Notes under the pieces: model-generated
What the model was told of the DNA's origin: nothing
What the model saw: only the letters and a program-made list of their open reading frames with translations
Database searches by the model: none
Shown here: piece by piece, positions 36,250-45,952 of the stretch
Position numbering within the stretch: position 1 is the first letter of the stretch
How the letters are laid out: each line of letters begins with the position of its first letter
NCBI GenBank assembly: GCA_026400835.1
Contig: JAPLOA010000084.1
Span: forward strand, 186,001-250,000
Direction of reading: 5' to 3'
Length of the DNA: 64,000 nt
From: Planctomycetales bacterium
GTDB lineage: Bacteria > Planctomycetota > Planctomycetia > Planctomycetales > Planctomycetaceae
Made by a program: the position numbers and the translations under genes

Positions 36250-37365
36250 TCAGTCGACTCGCCAATGTTTGAGCTGATCTTCATCCAATTCAACTCCGAG
36301 GCCGGGGCCATCGGGGATGAATGCAGCGGGAGGTCCGAGATTGAGAGGCGTCGTGATCAGATCCGCCTCGTGATAAAACGGTCCGATCGTATCGGCTGGA
36401 AACGCATCGGCATCGACTTCCGGAAAAGCTGCGGCCACATGCAGCATTGCTGCGGTGCCGATACCAAGCTCGAGGTTGCTTCCGATCGTACATCGCAGTC
36501 CAGCGGCTCGAGCAATCGCGACGATATCGGCGGTTGCAGAGATTCCACCATGCTTGCCCGGATAGATGCTGAAGATATCGACGGCGCGATGAGTGGCGAG
36601 CAGCCACGCGTCCTGCAGAGTAAAGATGCTTTCATCAGCCATGATCGGCGTTGTCGTCTCGTGTCGCAGTTCAGCCATCGCGACATGATCGCCCGGCGGA
36701 ATCGGTTGTTCGGCCAGGAGGAGCTTCACATCAGCGAGCTCACGCAGGCAATACTTGGCCTGTTGCAAAGTCCAGCCACAATTGGAATCAATCGTTAACG
36801 GAATATCGGGACCGCAGACCTCTCTTACCGCTCGGACTCGTGCAACATCGGACACGGGATCAATTCCGGTCTTCACTTTGACGCAGGTCACACCGAGAGC
36901 CAAGTGCTGTTCAGCCATTGCGCGGGAACCTGCGATGTCTCGAGCCCAGACCACCAGTTTGATTCGCACTTTGTCACGGGCTTTACCACCCAGCAATTGA
37001 TAGACAGGCAAATTGACAGCCTTGCCTGCGATATCCCACATCGCCATTTCGACGGCCGCTTTGGTAAACGGATGGAGCTTCAGCACCGAATCCATTTTGC
37101 GGCGAATCTCTGTGATGTTTCGCGGATCCTTGCCACGCAAGGCGGGTTCGATCAGTTCCCTCAGTACGGCCAGAGTCGTCGACTGATTTTCACCCGACCA
37201 AAGTTGTGAGACCGTCGCTTCGCCGATCCCCGTGATTCCCTCGTCGGTGTGAACTCGAACGATCACATAGGGCGAAGTGACATGTTCGCCGTGGGCTGTT
37301 TTGGTCGTCATACCCTTTTTCAAAGGTACACAGACGGGAATAGTTTCGATACGAGTGATCTTCAT
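36250..37365 (-). CDS. Mandelate racemase/muconate lactonizing enzyme family protein
   Basis: 371 residues of the enolase superfamily, MLE subgroup. Catalytic pattern: KxK at Lys163/Lys165 (VKVKTG), metal ligands Asp193 (IDSNCGW), Glu219 (LLAEQP) and Asp244 (MADES), and the second base Lys271 (YPGKHGG). The N-terminal capping domain (MKITRIETIPVCVPLKKGM) selects substrate. Subgroup members include dipeptide epimerases, o-succinylbenzoate synthase and muconate cycloisomerase; the exact reaction cannot be decided by eye. The ATG at 37365 begins a standard N-terminus. It lies downstream of a 305-base divergent region shared with the DUF1552 gene; no pathway partners are adjacent. Confidence 0.87.
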   Translation of the reverse strand: MKITRIETIPVCVPLKKGMTTKTAHGEHVTSPYVIVRVHTDEGITGIGEATVSQLWSGENQSTTLAVLRELIEPALRGKDPRNITEIRRKMDSVLKLHPFTKAAVEMAMWDIAGKAVNLPVYQLLGGKARDKVRIKLVVWARDIAGSRAMAEQHLALGVTCVKVKTGIDPVSDVARVRAVREVCGPDIPLTIDSNCGWTLQQAKYCLRELADVKLLLAEQPIPPGDHVAMAELRHETTTPIMADESIFTLQDAWLLATHRAVDIFSIYPGKHGGISATADIVAIARAAGLRCTIGSNLELGIGTAAMLHVAAAFPEVDADAFPADTIGPFYHEADLITTPLNLGPPAAFIPDGPGLGVELDEDQLKHWRVD

Positions 37366-37670
37366 GAACGAAGTCCTGGCAGTGATGGCATGTTGAACCG
37401 CGCAGATTCGAATTGCGGATTGGGGATTGGAGCTCAGAGACGGCTAGGTGGGAAAAGCAGTGTATACATCGTTGGCTAGGAATTCAGAAGCGGTCGGACA
37501 ATTTTCGGGTGACGGAATTTGCAAGGCAGATTGTGAAATTCAACTGCAAGACCCTGAAGCAACTGTTGTGGGGCTGACATTGGTCCACTGGATTGCCATA
37601 ATCTCTCCCGGTCGAGGAGAATGCTCCCTGGCCGATCCCACCTCAGTTTTCTCCTCCCCTGGAGCTTGCC
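37366..37670. promoter_or_regulatory. Divergent promoter region
   Basis: 305 bases between divergent genes; a GGAG ribosome site lies just before the GTG of DUF1552. No operator-like dyad or small gene seen. Confidence 0.35.
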
Positions 37671-38975
37671 GTGACTGCATTCCTGACTTCTCGCCGAACA
37701 ATGCTTCGAGGCCTTGGCGTTTCCATGGCTTTGCCGTGGATGGAATCTCTGCGAGTTTGGGGGCAGGAAGCAGGCACAACAGCCGCCAGTGGCGAAGCCC
37801 CGATTCGATTCGGCGTGCTATTCTCCGGGAACGGCTTTCATAAGGATCACTGGTGGGCCAAAGGTTCCGGCGCGGACATGGAACTGGGAAAGGTTCTGGA
37901 GCCCCTGAATCCGTTTCGCGAAAAGATGTTGTTTGTTCGCGGGCTCTACAACGAAGAAGCGTTGAAAGGCAATATCCACAGTTCGCAAACAGGCAATCTG
38001 CTCAGCGGCGCGCCTCTGGAATCGGGTGGCGGAATTCGCAGCGGGACCAGCATCGATCAGTTGCTGGCTCAAAGCTACGGACAGACGACGAAGGTTCCAA
38101 GTTTGGTGCTGGGCTGTGAGAAAGCCAATCCTTCGGTCCACAAAAATTACTCGATGCTGTACTCCAGCCATATCTCCTGGAGTTCACCGACCACACCAAC
38201 TCCGCTGGAAGTGTACCCTGCCCTTGCATTTGATCGGTTGTTTCGCGACGAAAGCAGCAAAGGCGACAAGAGCGTTCTGGATGCTGTTCTGGAAGACGCG
38301 GGAGACTTGCGACGTTCCATCAGTCTGCGAGATCAGCAGAAGCTTGATGAATATCTCAGTTCTGTCCGTGAAGTCGAGCAGCGTATTGCCCGCGCTGGTC
38401 AGCGGGGCGAGTTGCAGGGTTGGAAGCCGACTCTGGACAAGCCAAACATTCCTCGACCGTCCGACGGGATTCCTCAGGACATCGCTGAACACATGCGTTT
38501 GATGTGTGACATTCTTGTGCTGGGTTTCCAGACAGACTCAACTCGTCTGTGCACATTGAAATTGAACAACGATCATTCGTCGTTGCGATTCCCGAATCTT
38601 AATGTCGACTACATGATTCATCACCTGTTGTCGCATCAGGAATCGGATGACTGGTTGAAAGTGAATCGCTTCTTCATCGAACAGTACGCCTACATCGCAG
38701 CGAAACTGGATGCCATTCAGGAAGGCGAGCGAACCGCGTTGGACAACACAATGCTGATGTACTGCAGCAGCATGCATACTGGCAGTCACGACGCGACAAA
38801 GTTGCCAGTCGTGATTCTCGGCAAAGGTGGAGGCAAGCTGGAGACGGGTCGAGTGCTGGATTATCTCGACAAGCCTAACCGCAAGATGTGTAGCTTGTAT
38901 CTGTCGCTCATGGATAAGTTCGGTCTGAAGCTGGATCGCTTTGGCGATTCCACGGAGCGACTCATTGAGGTTTAG
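37671..38975 (+). CDS. DUF1552 domain-containing secreted protein
   Basis: 434 residues from GTG 37671 (GGAG at -9). The N-terminus SRRTMLRGLGVSMALPW is a Tat-like signal with twin arginines. The body is the DUF1552 domain seen widely in planctomycetes, Verrucomicrobia and myxobacteria: IRFGVLFSGNGFHKDHWW, LFVRGLYNEEALKGNIHSS, STRLCTLKLNNDHSSLRFP and ALDNTMLMYCSSMHTGSHD. The function is unknown; the family belongs to the alkaline-phosphatase/sulfatase-like DUF1501 group. It is normally encoded directly after a multi-domain DUF1587/1588/1592 cytochrome, but no such gene is beside it here. Confidence 0.9.
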   Translation: MTAFLTSRRTMLRGLGVSMALPWMESLRVWGQEAGTTAASGEAPIRFGVLFSGNGFHKDHWWAKGSGADMELGKVLEPLNPFREKMLFVRGLYNEEALKGNIHSSQTGNLLSGAPLESGGGIRSGTSIDQLLAQSYGQTTKVPSLVLGCEKANPSVHKNYSMLYSSHISWSSPTTPTPLEVYPALAFDRLFRDESSKGDKSVLDAVLEDAGDLRRSISLRDQQKLDEYLSSVREVEQRIARAGQRGELQGWKPTLDKPNIPRPSDGIPQDIAEHMRLMCDILVLGFQTDSTRLCTLKLNNDHSSLRFPNLNVDYMIHHLLSHQESDDWLKVNRFFIEQYAYIAAKLDAIQEGERTALDNTMLMYCSSMHTGSHDATKLPVVILGKGGGKLETGRVLDYLDKPNRKMCSLYLSLMDKFGLKLDRFGDSTERLIEV

Positions 38976-39000
38976 AAGTTCAGTCCTTCGTTTTTCTGTC

Positions 39001-39050
39001 GCTGTCATGATTGATAATGGACAGCGAACGGCGTTCTTGCCGCTTTCTGT
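39001..39050 (+). terminator. Possible weak terminator after DUF1552
   Basis: Two consecutive stems, CGCTGTC/GACAGCG (39001-39027) and CGGC/GCCG (39030-39043) followed by CTTTCT. They lie 25 bases after the DUF1552 stop. The rest of the 278-base convergent gap up to thiL shows nothing else. Confidence 0.3.
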
Positions 39051-39253
39051 GGTTTGCACTAACGGGATACGCGCGTTGGACCGCCGAGATCATTCATCGC
39101 AGCCATTGGTCAGGATAAACTGAGGAATCACGGTCCGGGTTTTCAATTGGCTTAGATGATCTTTTCATCCAATAGTCACTGAATTCCTGAACACGTTCGG
39201 CTTTAGCGACACTCGATGCTTATGCTTTTAGCCTTCACTTGTGAGGGCCGTGT

Positions 39254-40219
39254 TCATTGCATTTCGTGCTGCCAGCCAGTCGGCTTCAAGTCCTGGATTT
39301 CTCCGGAAAGAGTTTGAATTTGGACTCCGGTCCCGTCTGTGATTCTGCCAATATCATGCAAATGATGATTTGAAGTCTTAGCCTTCTCTAACAACGCCTC
39401 GGCCTCTGATTCAGGAACACAGATCAGTAATTCAAAGTCTTCACCGTCGCTAAGTGCGGCATGCACTCTTTGCGAAGCTGGCAGTTGCATGGGAACATCG
39501 TCGTGAATTGGGATGGAGTCAGCAAACAAAATTGCTCCAGTCTGGCTGGCCTCCATCATCCTGTGGAGATCGACTGAGAGGCCATCTGATAAATCCATCA
39601 TGGCACTGACAGTTGTTGCCTTGACCAGCCAGCGTGCGAAATCAACACGTGGTTCAAAAGTGAGGTGACGACCACTGGCCAAACTTCCTCCAAGCGATCC
39701 CGTCACGAAGAGTCGATCACCCGGTTTTGCTCCGGACCTCAGGATCGGTCGTCCGCCTGCGGGAGTTCCCGTCAGACACACGTTGATGGCGAAAGGGCCA
39801 TTCCATGAATTTGTATCACCACCTGCCAACGTGAAGTCGTACTGAGCAATGATTTGTTCAAGGCCGGAGTAAAGGCTCTCAAGGAATTGCTCTGCAGAGG
39901 TCGCTGAATTGCGGGGGACAGCGATCGATACGAAGGCGGCCGTTGGGATACACCCCATGGCGGCAAGATCGCTGAGGTTGACTGCAACTGCTTTTCGTCC
40001 TGCCAAAGATGGAGCGATCTCGCGAAGATCGAAATGGACTCCGTCGAGCAGCATATCAGTTACGACAACGATCCGAGCGTCTTCCTCCGACCTGTCTGCA
40101 TCTGCTGCAGGGGCGGGCACACGCAGGACGGCACCGTCGTCACCAATGCCAATTTCAACCGGAGAGAGAACCGGAAACTGGTGAGTGATTCGTCGGACAA
40201 AATCGTTTTCTTGAGTCAC
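39254..40219 (-). CDS. thiL: Thiamine-monophosphate kinase
   Basis: 321 residues starting at a GTG. ThiL phosphorylates thiamine monophosphate to the active cofactor, thiamine diphosphate. Landmarks of the PurM/ThiL fold are IGIGDDGAVLRV, VVTDMLLDGVHFDL, AVAVNLSDLAAMG, FTLAGGDTNSW, MDLSDGLSVDLHRM and ALSDGEDFELLICV. Length and metal-binding aspartates are normal. It stands alone with no other thi genes; I saw no TPP riboswitch in the 328-base region upstream. Convergent with DUF1552 and divergent from the zinc-ribbon gene. Confidence 0.94.
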   Translation of the reverse strand: MTQENDFVRRITHQFPVLSPVEIGIGDDGAVLRVPAPAADADRSEEDARIVVVTDMLLDGVHFDLREIAPSLAGRKAVAVNLSDLAAMGCIPTAAFVSIAVPRNSATSAEQFLESLYSGLEQIIAQYDFTLAGGDTNSWNGPFAINVCLTGTPAGGRPILRSGAKPGDRLFVTGSLGGSLASGRHLTFEPRVDFARWLVKATTVSAMMDLSDGLSVDLHRMMEASQTGAILFADSIPIHDDVPMQLPASQRVHAALSDGEDFELLICVPESEAEALLEKAKTSNHHLHDIGRITDGTGVQIQTLSGEIQDLKPTGWQHEMQ

Positions 40220-40547
40220 TGCTGTAAGTCTTGAGACAGTTGAGGAAGTGTAGAAGTGTAATCCTGAGAGGCCTCATTTCGGCGGTTGTCCGAAAAGACT
40301 TGATCGGTCAGGGCAGCCAGGCAGTAGTCGAGCGAATCTGCATGGCCTGGAATGAACCGTTTCCTGTGAGAATTCCGACGTGAATAAGATCTACAGGTCG
40401 AAAGAATCGCACGTTGGTATCGGAAGCTACCAAAAGTTGAGACGTTCCCGCTTCTCGGATGTACGCTGGGCTTGGAATGCGAGTGTTCTTGAGTACACTG
40501 GCGTCGCAAATTTGGAGTCAGTTCCGGACATCATGTGACGGTGAAGT
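40220..40547. promoter_or_regulatory. Divergent region with a candidate promoter for the zinc-ribbon gene
   Basis: A possible sigma70-type promoter points to the + gene: TTGGAA at 40472-40477, a 16-base spacer, TACACT at 40494-40499, 48 bases before the ATG. Each box matches the consensus at four of six positions. Nothing else is recognised. Confidence 0.3.
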
Positions 40548-43436
40548 ATGGCGGACCAGATCATTCAATGCGAGCGCTGCCAGAGGAAGTATCAGGTTCC
40601 GCAGCATTTGGCCGGGAAGGCATTTCATTGCAAGAACTGTGATCATGTCGTACTGATTCCGGATCTCCCCAAAACTCATGTCGAAGAATACCAGGAGCTG
40701 GAGGAGCTTGCAGCTACGATTCGCCGTGAAACACGACGATCAATTGCCTCGGAAGTTCCGGTCCAGCCCGATAGATCTCGACGCCAAACCAGAGAGCGAC
40801 GTGAGGAAGCTGTTGAGCGACAACAGGCATCGGGTGGGCTATGGCACGTCGTTGTTGGAGCTGGTTCTGCAGTCGTCACAGTCTTGGTGATTCTCGGTAT
40901 TCAATCTCTATTGCGTGGTCCCGAGAGAATCGAAGTTGCATCAGGTCAAGCCGTACCAGCAGAGAAAATCGCTCCTGAAGGCGCCGCTGGAAATTCGACG
41001 GATCCTGAGATCTCACAGAATCCTGTAAAGCCTCAGGAGAATACTTCGACTGTGACTCCTTCTTCGTCGGGTTCTGCTCAGTCGACGGCAACTCAAGTTC
41101 CTCCAACATCGACAGCTTCGGGGACGTCCCCGTCGTTTGTTGGGACTCCGGCGATTGTCGCTCCTGCGGCGTTCGCGCCGCCTGCCACTTCAACGGATCG
41201 GAATGATTCCGGGAGCAGCAACTCTGTTCCTCAACCCGTGGAGGCCGCCGTTGCTGGAGGATCAGGGACAGAACCGCGAACAGCGTCTTCCAGCAGTGGC
41301 TCGGTCAATTCAAGAAGTCCGAACTCGACGACTGCTGCATCTGCCAATAGCGGAGTGTCTGAATCAGACAAACCCGGTCGCTACGGCAAATCAAAGTACT
41401 CGATCCAGATACCGGATGGTTTTGTGCTTGAAGATGTGAAGGATGATCCGGATGAGTTTCAGGCGGAATGGAGAACAGTCGATACGTCGATCGACAAGCT
41501 TGCAAGACTCGAATTCAGTCTCCGCAACAATCCTGCACTGGTCGCTGGTTCGCGCCCTCCGCTTTACGCCGAAGGAGGAGTGTTCCTTGGTAGCGGTGAA
41601 ATGTATATCGCGACCGGAGGAAAGCTTGAGACACTGGAACTCGGCAGTACAACCTTCTTCAAGCTGACATATCCCAAGGGGGCAGGCGATAAGAAGAATA
41701 AGTGGGTTATGATGGCTCACTTCGATGGCGCTCGAGTGAAGTTTGAAGGTCATAGTTCGGCGCCGGCGCCCGACAGCCTGCTGAACGAGATTGTTGCGAC
41801 CTTCAGTTCCACGAACACAAAGTTTGTCACACCATCGAGGCCGTCAGGCGTGGGATTTGATGGGGCAGAAATGTCCTCTGCGACCGGATTTTCACCCGCA
41901 GCCGGAAAGCCAGAATCGACAGGATCAGGTGCTGTTGCATCGGCAACGAACACTGGGACTCCGGCGGCGGCAGATGAGTGGGGCGGAAGCGGTGGCGGCA
42001 GGATTATTCGCCTGAAGAGACCGCCAGGTGTTGCAGCACCACTGGCTTTCTCAGGTACGCCTCCGAGGTTTATTCTGAACGGCGGAGAAGTTCTGAACGC
42101 GGTCACGGGGGATCTTGTTGTCACGCTGCCGGCTGAACTTGAAGATGGGGGGAGTGCGATCAGCAGTGACGGAAAACGCGTCGCTCATTTTGCCGACGAC
42201 TTCGGACATGAAGTTGCGGTCATTCAGATCTATTCCTGCGACAGTCCTGAGACCCCGCCCGTTCGGATCGAGAATCCGGAAGGAACCTGGCGGATAGGAG
42301 CGATGAGATTTCTTGATGCCAATCGGCTGATCGTTCATACTCAATCGGACGGCTGGATTGTCTGGGATTCAACAACCGGAAAGAAGCTGACGACGATCGA
42401 AGGGGACTCACCCTCCGATGCGGGCTTAACTTTCAGCCATGATGGTCGCTATATGGCCGTTGCTGATCACCGCACAGTTCTTGTCTACGACACCTCGCGA
42501 GGACGCGTTGCCGCCCGAATGGCACGCAATCATAACGGCAGGGATCTTAATCTCTTCAGCTGTTCCGGGCTTGCTTTCTCGCCGGATATGCAGGAGCTGG
42601 CCGGGTTATTTTCGGATGGCCAATTTGTGGTCTGGTCTAACAAGGGAGAGATTATTCTGGAAGAAATTCTGTCGGATATTGAGCGCAGTATGGGTCGCGA
42701 TATGTCGGCAGTATTCTATCTGCCAGATAAATCAGGCTGGTTTCTGAACGGCAAAACACTTCTTGATCGAAAGACAATGACATTCCTGTGGGAGATCAAT
42801 GAAGTGGCCTGGCACGACGGTGTGAGCTCGATACTGGATCAGAATACCGTGATGACGACATCGAACGACGGGGGAGATCTGGATCTCGTGTTCCTGACGA
42901 TTCCCTGGGAAAAGATCCGGGCTGCTCAGGGCGAAATGACTCAGGATGCCAAGCCACTTCTTACGCGAGGCGGTGCCGTCAGTTTAGAGGTGCAGATGGG
43001 TGAGGTTCGTTTTGCCGATTCCGGACAGACTCAGGCATCGATCATTGATGGGTTCAAGCAGCGGCTCGCGCTGAACGAGGTTTCCATTGCGGAGAATCAG
43101 CCGGTGAAATTAATCGTGAGTTACTCCGAAGCGAGCGGCGGCCAGAAGACTGTTCGCAATATGTTTGGGCGTTTGGGGGGAGGCGCGTCGGAAACCGTTG
43201 TCGAAGATACAGAAATCACCGTCAATGTTGAAATGCGTGTTGAAGGCCGCTCTGAACCAATCTGGAAACGGGAGATCAAGGAGGAGATTGATCTGATCGT
43301 TGATGCAGAGCTGAATCCTCAGGCATTTCGCAACAATAACTTTACCAGAGCATTGCAGAGTATTCAGCGATTGAACATTCCGACACGGATCAACAACAAC
43401 GGCGACTCGGCCCTGCCGGTTCGAACCAGTCTCTAA
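40548..43436 (+). CDS. Zinc-ribbon / TM / beta-propeller protein, paralog A
   Basis: 962 residues with an unusual order: an N-terminal zinc ribbon (C8-x2-C11 ... C28-x2-C31), a charged region, one membrane helix (about 98-122), a Ser/Thr/Pro-rich linker, a compact domain at about 280-425 (SIQIPDGFVLEDVKDDPDEF...), another linker, a WD40/YVTN-like propeller (about 490-800; LTFSHDGRYMAVAD, LAFSPDMQELAGLFSDGQF), and a C-terminal alpha/beta domain (VSLEVQMGEVRFAD...). With cytoplasmic zinc ribbon the propeller would be outside. It is followed 177 bases later by a shorter paralog with the same ribbon spacing and C-terminus. I know no named family for the full architecture. Confidence 0.8.
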   Translation: MADQIIQCERCQRKYQVPQHLAGKAFHCKNCDHVVLIPDLPKTHVEEYQELEELAATIRRETRRSIASEVPVQPDRSRRQTRERREEAVERQQASGGLWHVVVGAGSAVVTVLVILGIQSLLRGPERIEVASGQAVPAEKIAPEGAAGNSTDPEISQNPVKPQENTSTVTPSSSGSAQSTATQVPPTSTASGTSPSFVGTPAIVAPAAFAPPATSTDRNDSGSSNSVPQPVEAAVAGGSGTEPRTASSSSGSVNSRSPNSTTAASANSGVSESDKPGRYGKSKYSIQIPDGFVLEDVKDDPDEFQAEWRTVDTSIDKLARLEFSLRNNPALVAGSRPPLYAEGGVFLGSGEMYIATGGKLETLELGSTTFFKLTYPKGAGDKKNKWVMMAHFDGARVKFEGHSSAPAPDSLLNEIVATFSSTNTKFVTPSRPSGVGFDGAEMSSATGFSPAAGKPESTGSGAVASATNTGTPAAADEWGGSGGGRIIRLKRPPGVAAPLAFSGTPPRFILNGGEVLNAVTGDLVVTLPAELEDGGSAISSDGKRVAHFADDFGHEVAVIQIYSCDSPETPPVRIENPEGTWRIGAMRFLDANRLIVHTQSDGWIVWDSTTGKKLTTIEGDSPSDAGLTFSHDGRYMAVADHRTVLVYDTSRGRVAARMARNHNGRDLNLFSCSGLAFSPDMQELAGLFSDGQFVVWSNKGEIILEEILSDIERSMGRDMSAVFYLPDKSGWFLNGKTLLDRKTMTFLWEINEVAWHDGVSSILDQNTVMTTSNDGGDLDLVFLTIPWEKIRAAQGEMTQDAKPLLTRGGAVSLEVQMGEVRFADSGQTQASIIDGFKQRLALNEVSIAENQPVKLIVSYSEASGGQKTVRNMFGRLGGGASETVVEDTEITVNVEMRVEGRSEPIWKREIKEEIDLIVDAELNPQAFRNNNFTRALQSIQRLNIPTRINNNGDSALPVRTSL

Positions 43437-43613
43437 CGCTTTGTCCAGATGCGATTTTGCGGTTCATGGTCTTGCATGAGGCTTCTTGTCTGGACAGGAC
43501 ACTGCACTGGGCATCAGGCTCGTCGAAGCGCAGATCACAAATGGGACTGGCTCCGATCCTGTGTGCTGTAATTTGGTTCGGGGATATGTTCTTCCAGTGG
43601 TCGGAGAAACGAG

Positions 43614-45905
43614 ATGTCCAGACAAGTGATGAACTGTCGATTCTGCCAGCGAAACTTCAGAGTTTCATCGTCATTGGCGTCATCGACTTTTGTGTGTCCC
43701 GATTGTCGAGCTGATCAGACACAGGACGTGTCAGGACGTGCAGGCAGGGGGACAAGCACGTCAGCGAAGGCTGCAAACCTAATGCCAGCCAACGCATCAC
43801 CACTTTGGTTGACGGCATTGTCTTCATCTGCGATCACCGCAGCCGGATTACTGTTTTCCCAATGGCTGCTACACCCGGCTAGTGTCTTGCCGCCGCCTCG
43901 TGATTCTGCCAGTTCTTCGCCGAAGTCCGAGGTGTTGCCAGCAGATCGAGTCGTTTCCAGGGCCAATACGACAGTCGAGTTGCCATCTGTTGCGTCCCGG
44001 ATATTGCCTTCTCAAGCAGAGAACGCTGAACCTTCGCGACCGATGGATGATTACTCGTCGCCGCAGAATAACGATCCGGAAGTATCAAGCACCTCTCCTC
44101 CTGTGAATGCCCCTGCTGTATCTGAGGTCATGGCCAACGGAGCAAATCGTCTGGCCGCGGCGCAGAGAATTCAGGAACGCATACGAAATGGAGAGATTCC
44201 TACTGTTGCAGAGTTTGAGGCCGCTGGTATCAACATGACAGACGAGCATCGTCGGATATTGATGCAACAAGCTGCTGTTTCAGGACTGACTCCGAAAAGT
44301 CCTTCCATGGTCGCGGAGAGCAATTCCGAGGATCCTACGGCACAGGCGGGGAGCTCAGAGATTGCCAACTCAACCAAAGAGACGCCGGCAGCGTTGGCTG
44401 AGGCTTTTCCCGATGTCGTTCCAGCGTGGGCTGATGTCAAAGACTCACTTCGATTGCCCGTACCTCGAATCATCGCGGATGACTCAGTACCTGTGTTCTC
44501 GGGACTACGTCCGCAGTTCATGCAATACAAAAGATCCTTGTTCGAAGTGAACACAGGACGAGAAATCGCAAAACTACCGGCAGAGTTTTCCAGTGATCAG
44601 GCGTTGGTGAGTAATGATGGTCGCTACGTCGTTCGGTTCAAGGATTCGCTTGGGGCTGGCATCGCTGCGATCTATGTGCATAGGGCACAGAATCCGTCGG
44701 AAGTGCTCAGATTGGAATGCAATCGTTATCATTCGGTTGACTATATTCATCTATTGACGTCCAGATTGGTCTTTGTCTTCGGTGATACGAAATCCGGAGA
44801 GCGATGGACAATCTGGGATCTTGAGGATGGAAAGGAAGTTTCGTCTTTCAACACAGGCGATGGATCTGGTTCACAGGCCTATAGCGTTAATCCAGCAGGT
44901 TCAAGATTCGCCATGTGGACATACACAGATGGCGTGAGAATCTACAATCTGTCGAATGGGCAAATTGAAGGGCAGCTTGAGCCACCCAGAAGTAGTCCTG
45001 CGGGGCGATTTTCGATCCAGAGCCTGAGCTTTTCTCCGGATGGTAAAGAAATCGCTGCGGTGCTCTATCCGTCGCAGATTGCCGTTTGGTCAAGTGATGG
45101 GAAATTGCTTCAACAGGAGCTTGTCCCGAGAACGGGCTATGGAATTTCGGGGGATGAAGCGGGCCTTTCCTGGCTACCCGATGGAAGTGGGTGGTTTGTG
45201 GGAGGCAGAATGCTGGTCGATAGGAAAACGTCATCTGTCATTTGGGAAATTGTTCGCAATCGCAGTGATTCAGGCAGACAGATGGTTTCGCGAGTGCTTT
45301 CAAATGACCAGGTGCTGGTTATGCGCGGCGACGACGAGGCTCGGGAAATGATGCCAGTCCGCATCCCATGGGATAAGATTCGTGACAAACTGAAATTGAT
45401 TCGAACTGATGAACCCGTTGACCTGAAACTCGGGGCGACAATTAGTTTGCAGGCAGAGGTCGGAGAGGTGAGATCCGCAAGTCGCGAAGAAGTCGACAGT
45501 GCATTGAAAGCCTCAGTTGCAAAGATTCTGCAGATATCCGGCCTGAGTGAGGCCGCAGACCAGCCAGTCCGACTGGTGTTGCGTCATGTTGAGGCGGTCG
45601 AGGCAGATCGGACAAGAAGCGGTTTGTTCTCAATCCTGGCCGGGCCGTCTCAGGCAAATGGTCAGGCAAAGGATACGAAGGTCACTATCTCGGTTGAGCT
45701 TCAGAATCGCACAACCGGTGAGGTTTATTGGAAGACGATTGTCGAGTCCTCCGGTGCGTTTCATGTACGGGGCGAAGTTACCGAACAATCCCTGAGAGCC
45801 GCTGCATTCCAGCAGGCACTGGAAGAGCTTGAAAGGACATTACTGCCGACGCGACTATTCCCCGGAAGTCGTGACGGCTTGCCCGTGCAGTCCATGATTC
45901 CGTAA
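43614..45905 (+). CDS. Zinc-ribbon / TM / beta-propeller protein, paralog B
   Basis: 763 residues from ATG 43614 (GGAG 8 bases upstream). The zinc ribbon has cysteines at exactly the same positions as paralog A (8, 11, 28, 31). A membrane helix follows at about 62-86, then a Ser/Pro linker with a short helical segment (AAQRIQERIRNGEIPTVAEF), a propeller (LSFSPDGKEIAAVLYPSQIA; GSGWFVGGRMLVDRKTSSVI), and the shared C-terminal domain (ISLQAEVGEVRSASREEV ... LLPTRLFPGS). The middle compact domain of paralog A is missing. The IPW(E/D)KIR motif precedes the C-terminal domain in both. A tandem duplication followed by divergence is the simplest explanation. Confidence 0.8.
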   Translation: MSRQVMNCRFCQRNFRVSSSLASSTFVCPDCRADQTQDVSGRAGRGTSTSAKAANLMPANASPLWLTALSSSAITAAGLLFSQWLLHPASVLPPPRDSASSSPKSEVLPADRVVSRANTTVELPSVASRILPSQAENAEPSRPMDDYSSPQNNDPEVSSTSPPVNAPAVSEVMANGANRLAAAQRIQERIRNGEIPTVAEFEAAGINMTDEHRRILMQQAAVSGLTPKSPSMVAESNSEDPTAQAGSSEIANSTKETPAALAEAFPDVVPAWADVKDSLRLPVPRIIADDSVPVFSGLRPQFMQYKRSLFEVNTGREIAKLPAEFSSDQALVSNDGRYVVRFKDSLGAGIAAIYVHRAQNPSEVLRLECNRYHSVDYIHLLTSRLVFVFGDTKSGERWTIWDLEDGKEVSSFNTGDGSGSQAYSVNPAGSRFAMWTYTDGVRIYNLSNGQIEGQLEPPRSSPAGRFSIQSLSFSPDGKEIAAVLYPSQIAVWSSDGKLLQQELVPRTGYGISGDEAGLSWLPDGSGWFVGGRMLVDRKTSSVIWEIVRNRSDSGRQMVSRVLSNDQVLVMRGDDEAREMMPVRIPWDKIRDKLKLIRTDEPVDLKLGATISLQAEVGEVRSASREEVDSALKASVAKILQISGLSEAADQPVRLVLRHVEAVEADRTRSGLFSILAGPSQANGQAKDTKVTISVELQNRTTGEVYWKTIVESSGAFHVRGEVTEQSLRAAAFQQALEELERTLLPTRLFPGSRDGLPVQSMIP

Positions 45906-45952
45906 TCCAGTTCTCGGTCCTGGCGAGTTAAGGCAGTGGCTCAATTCTTGGC

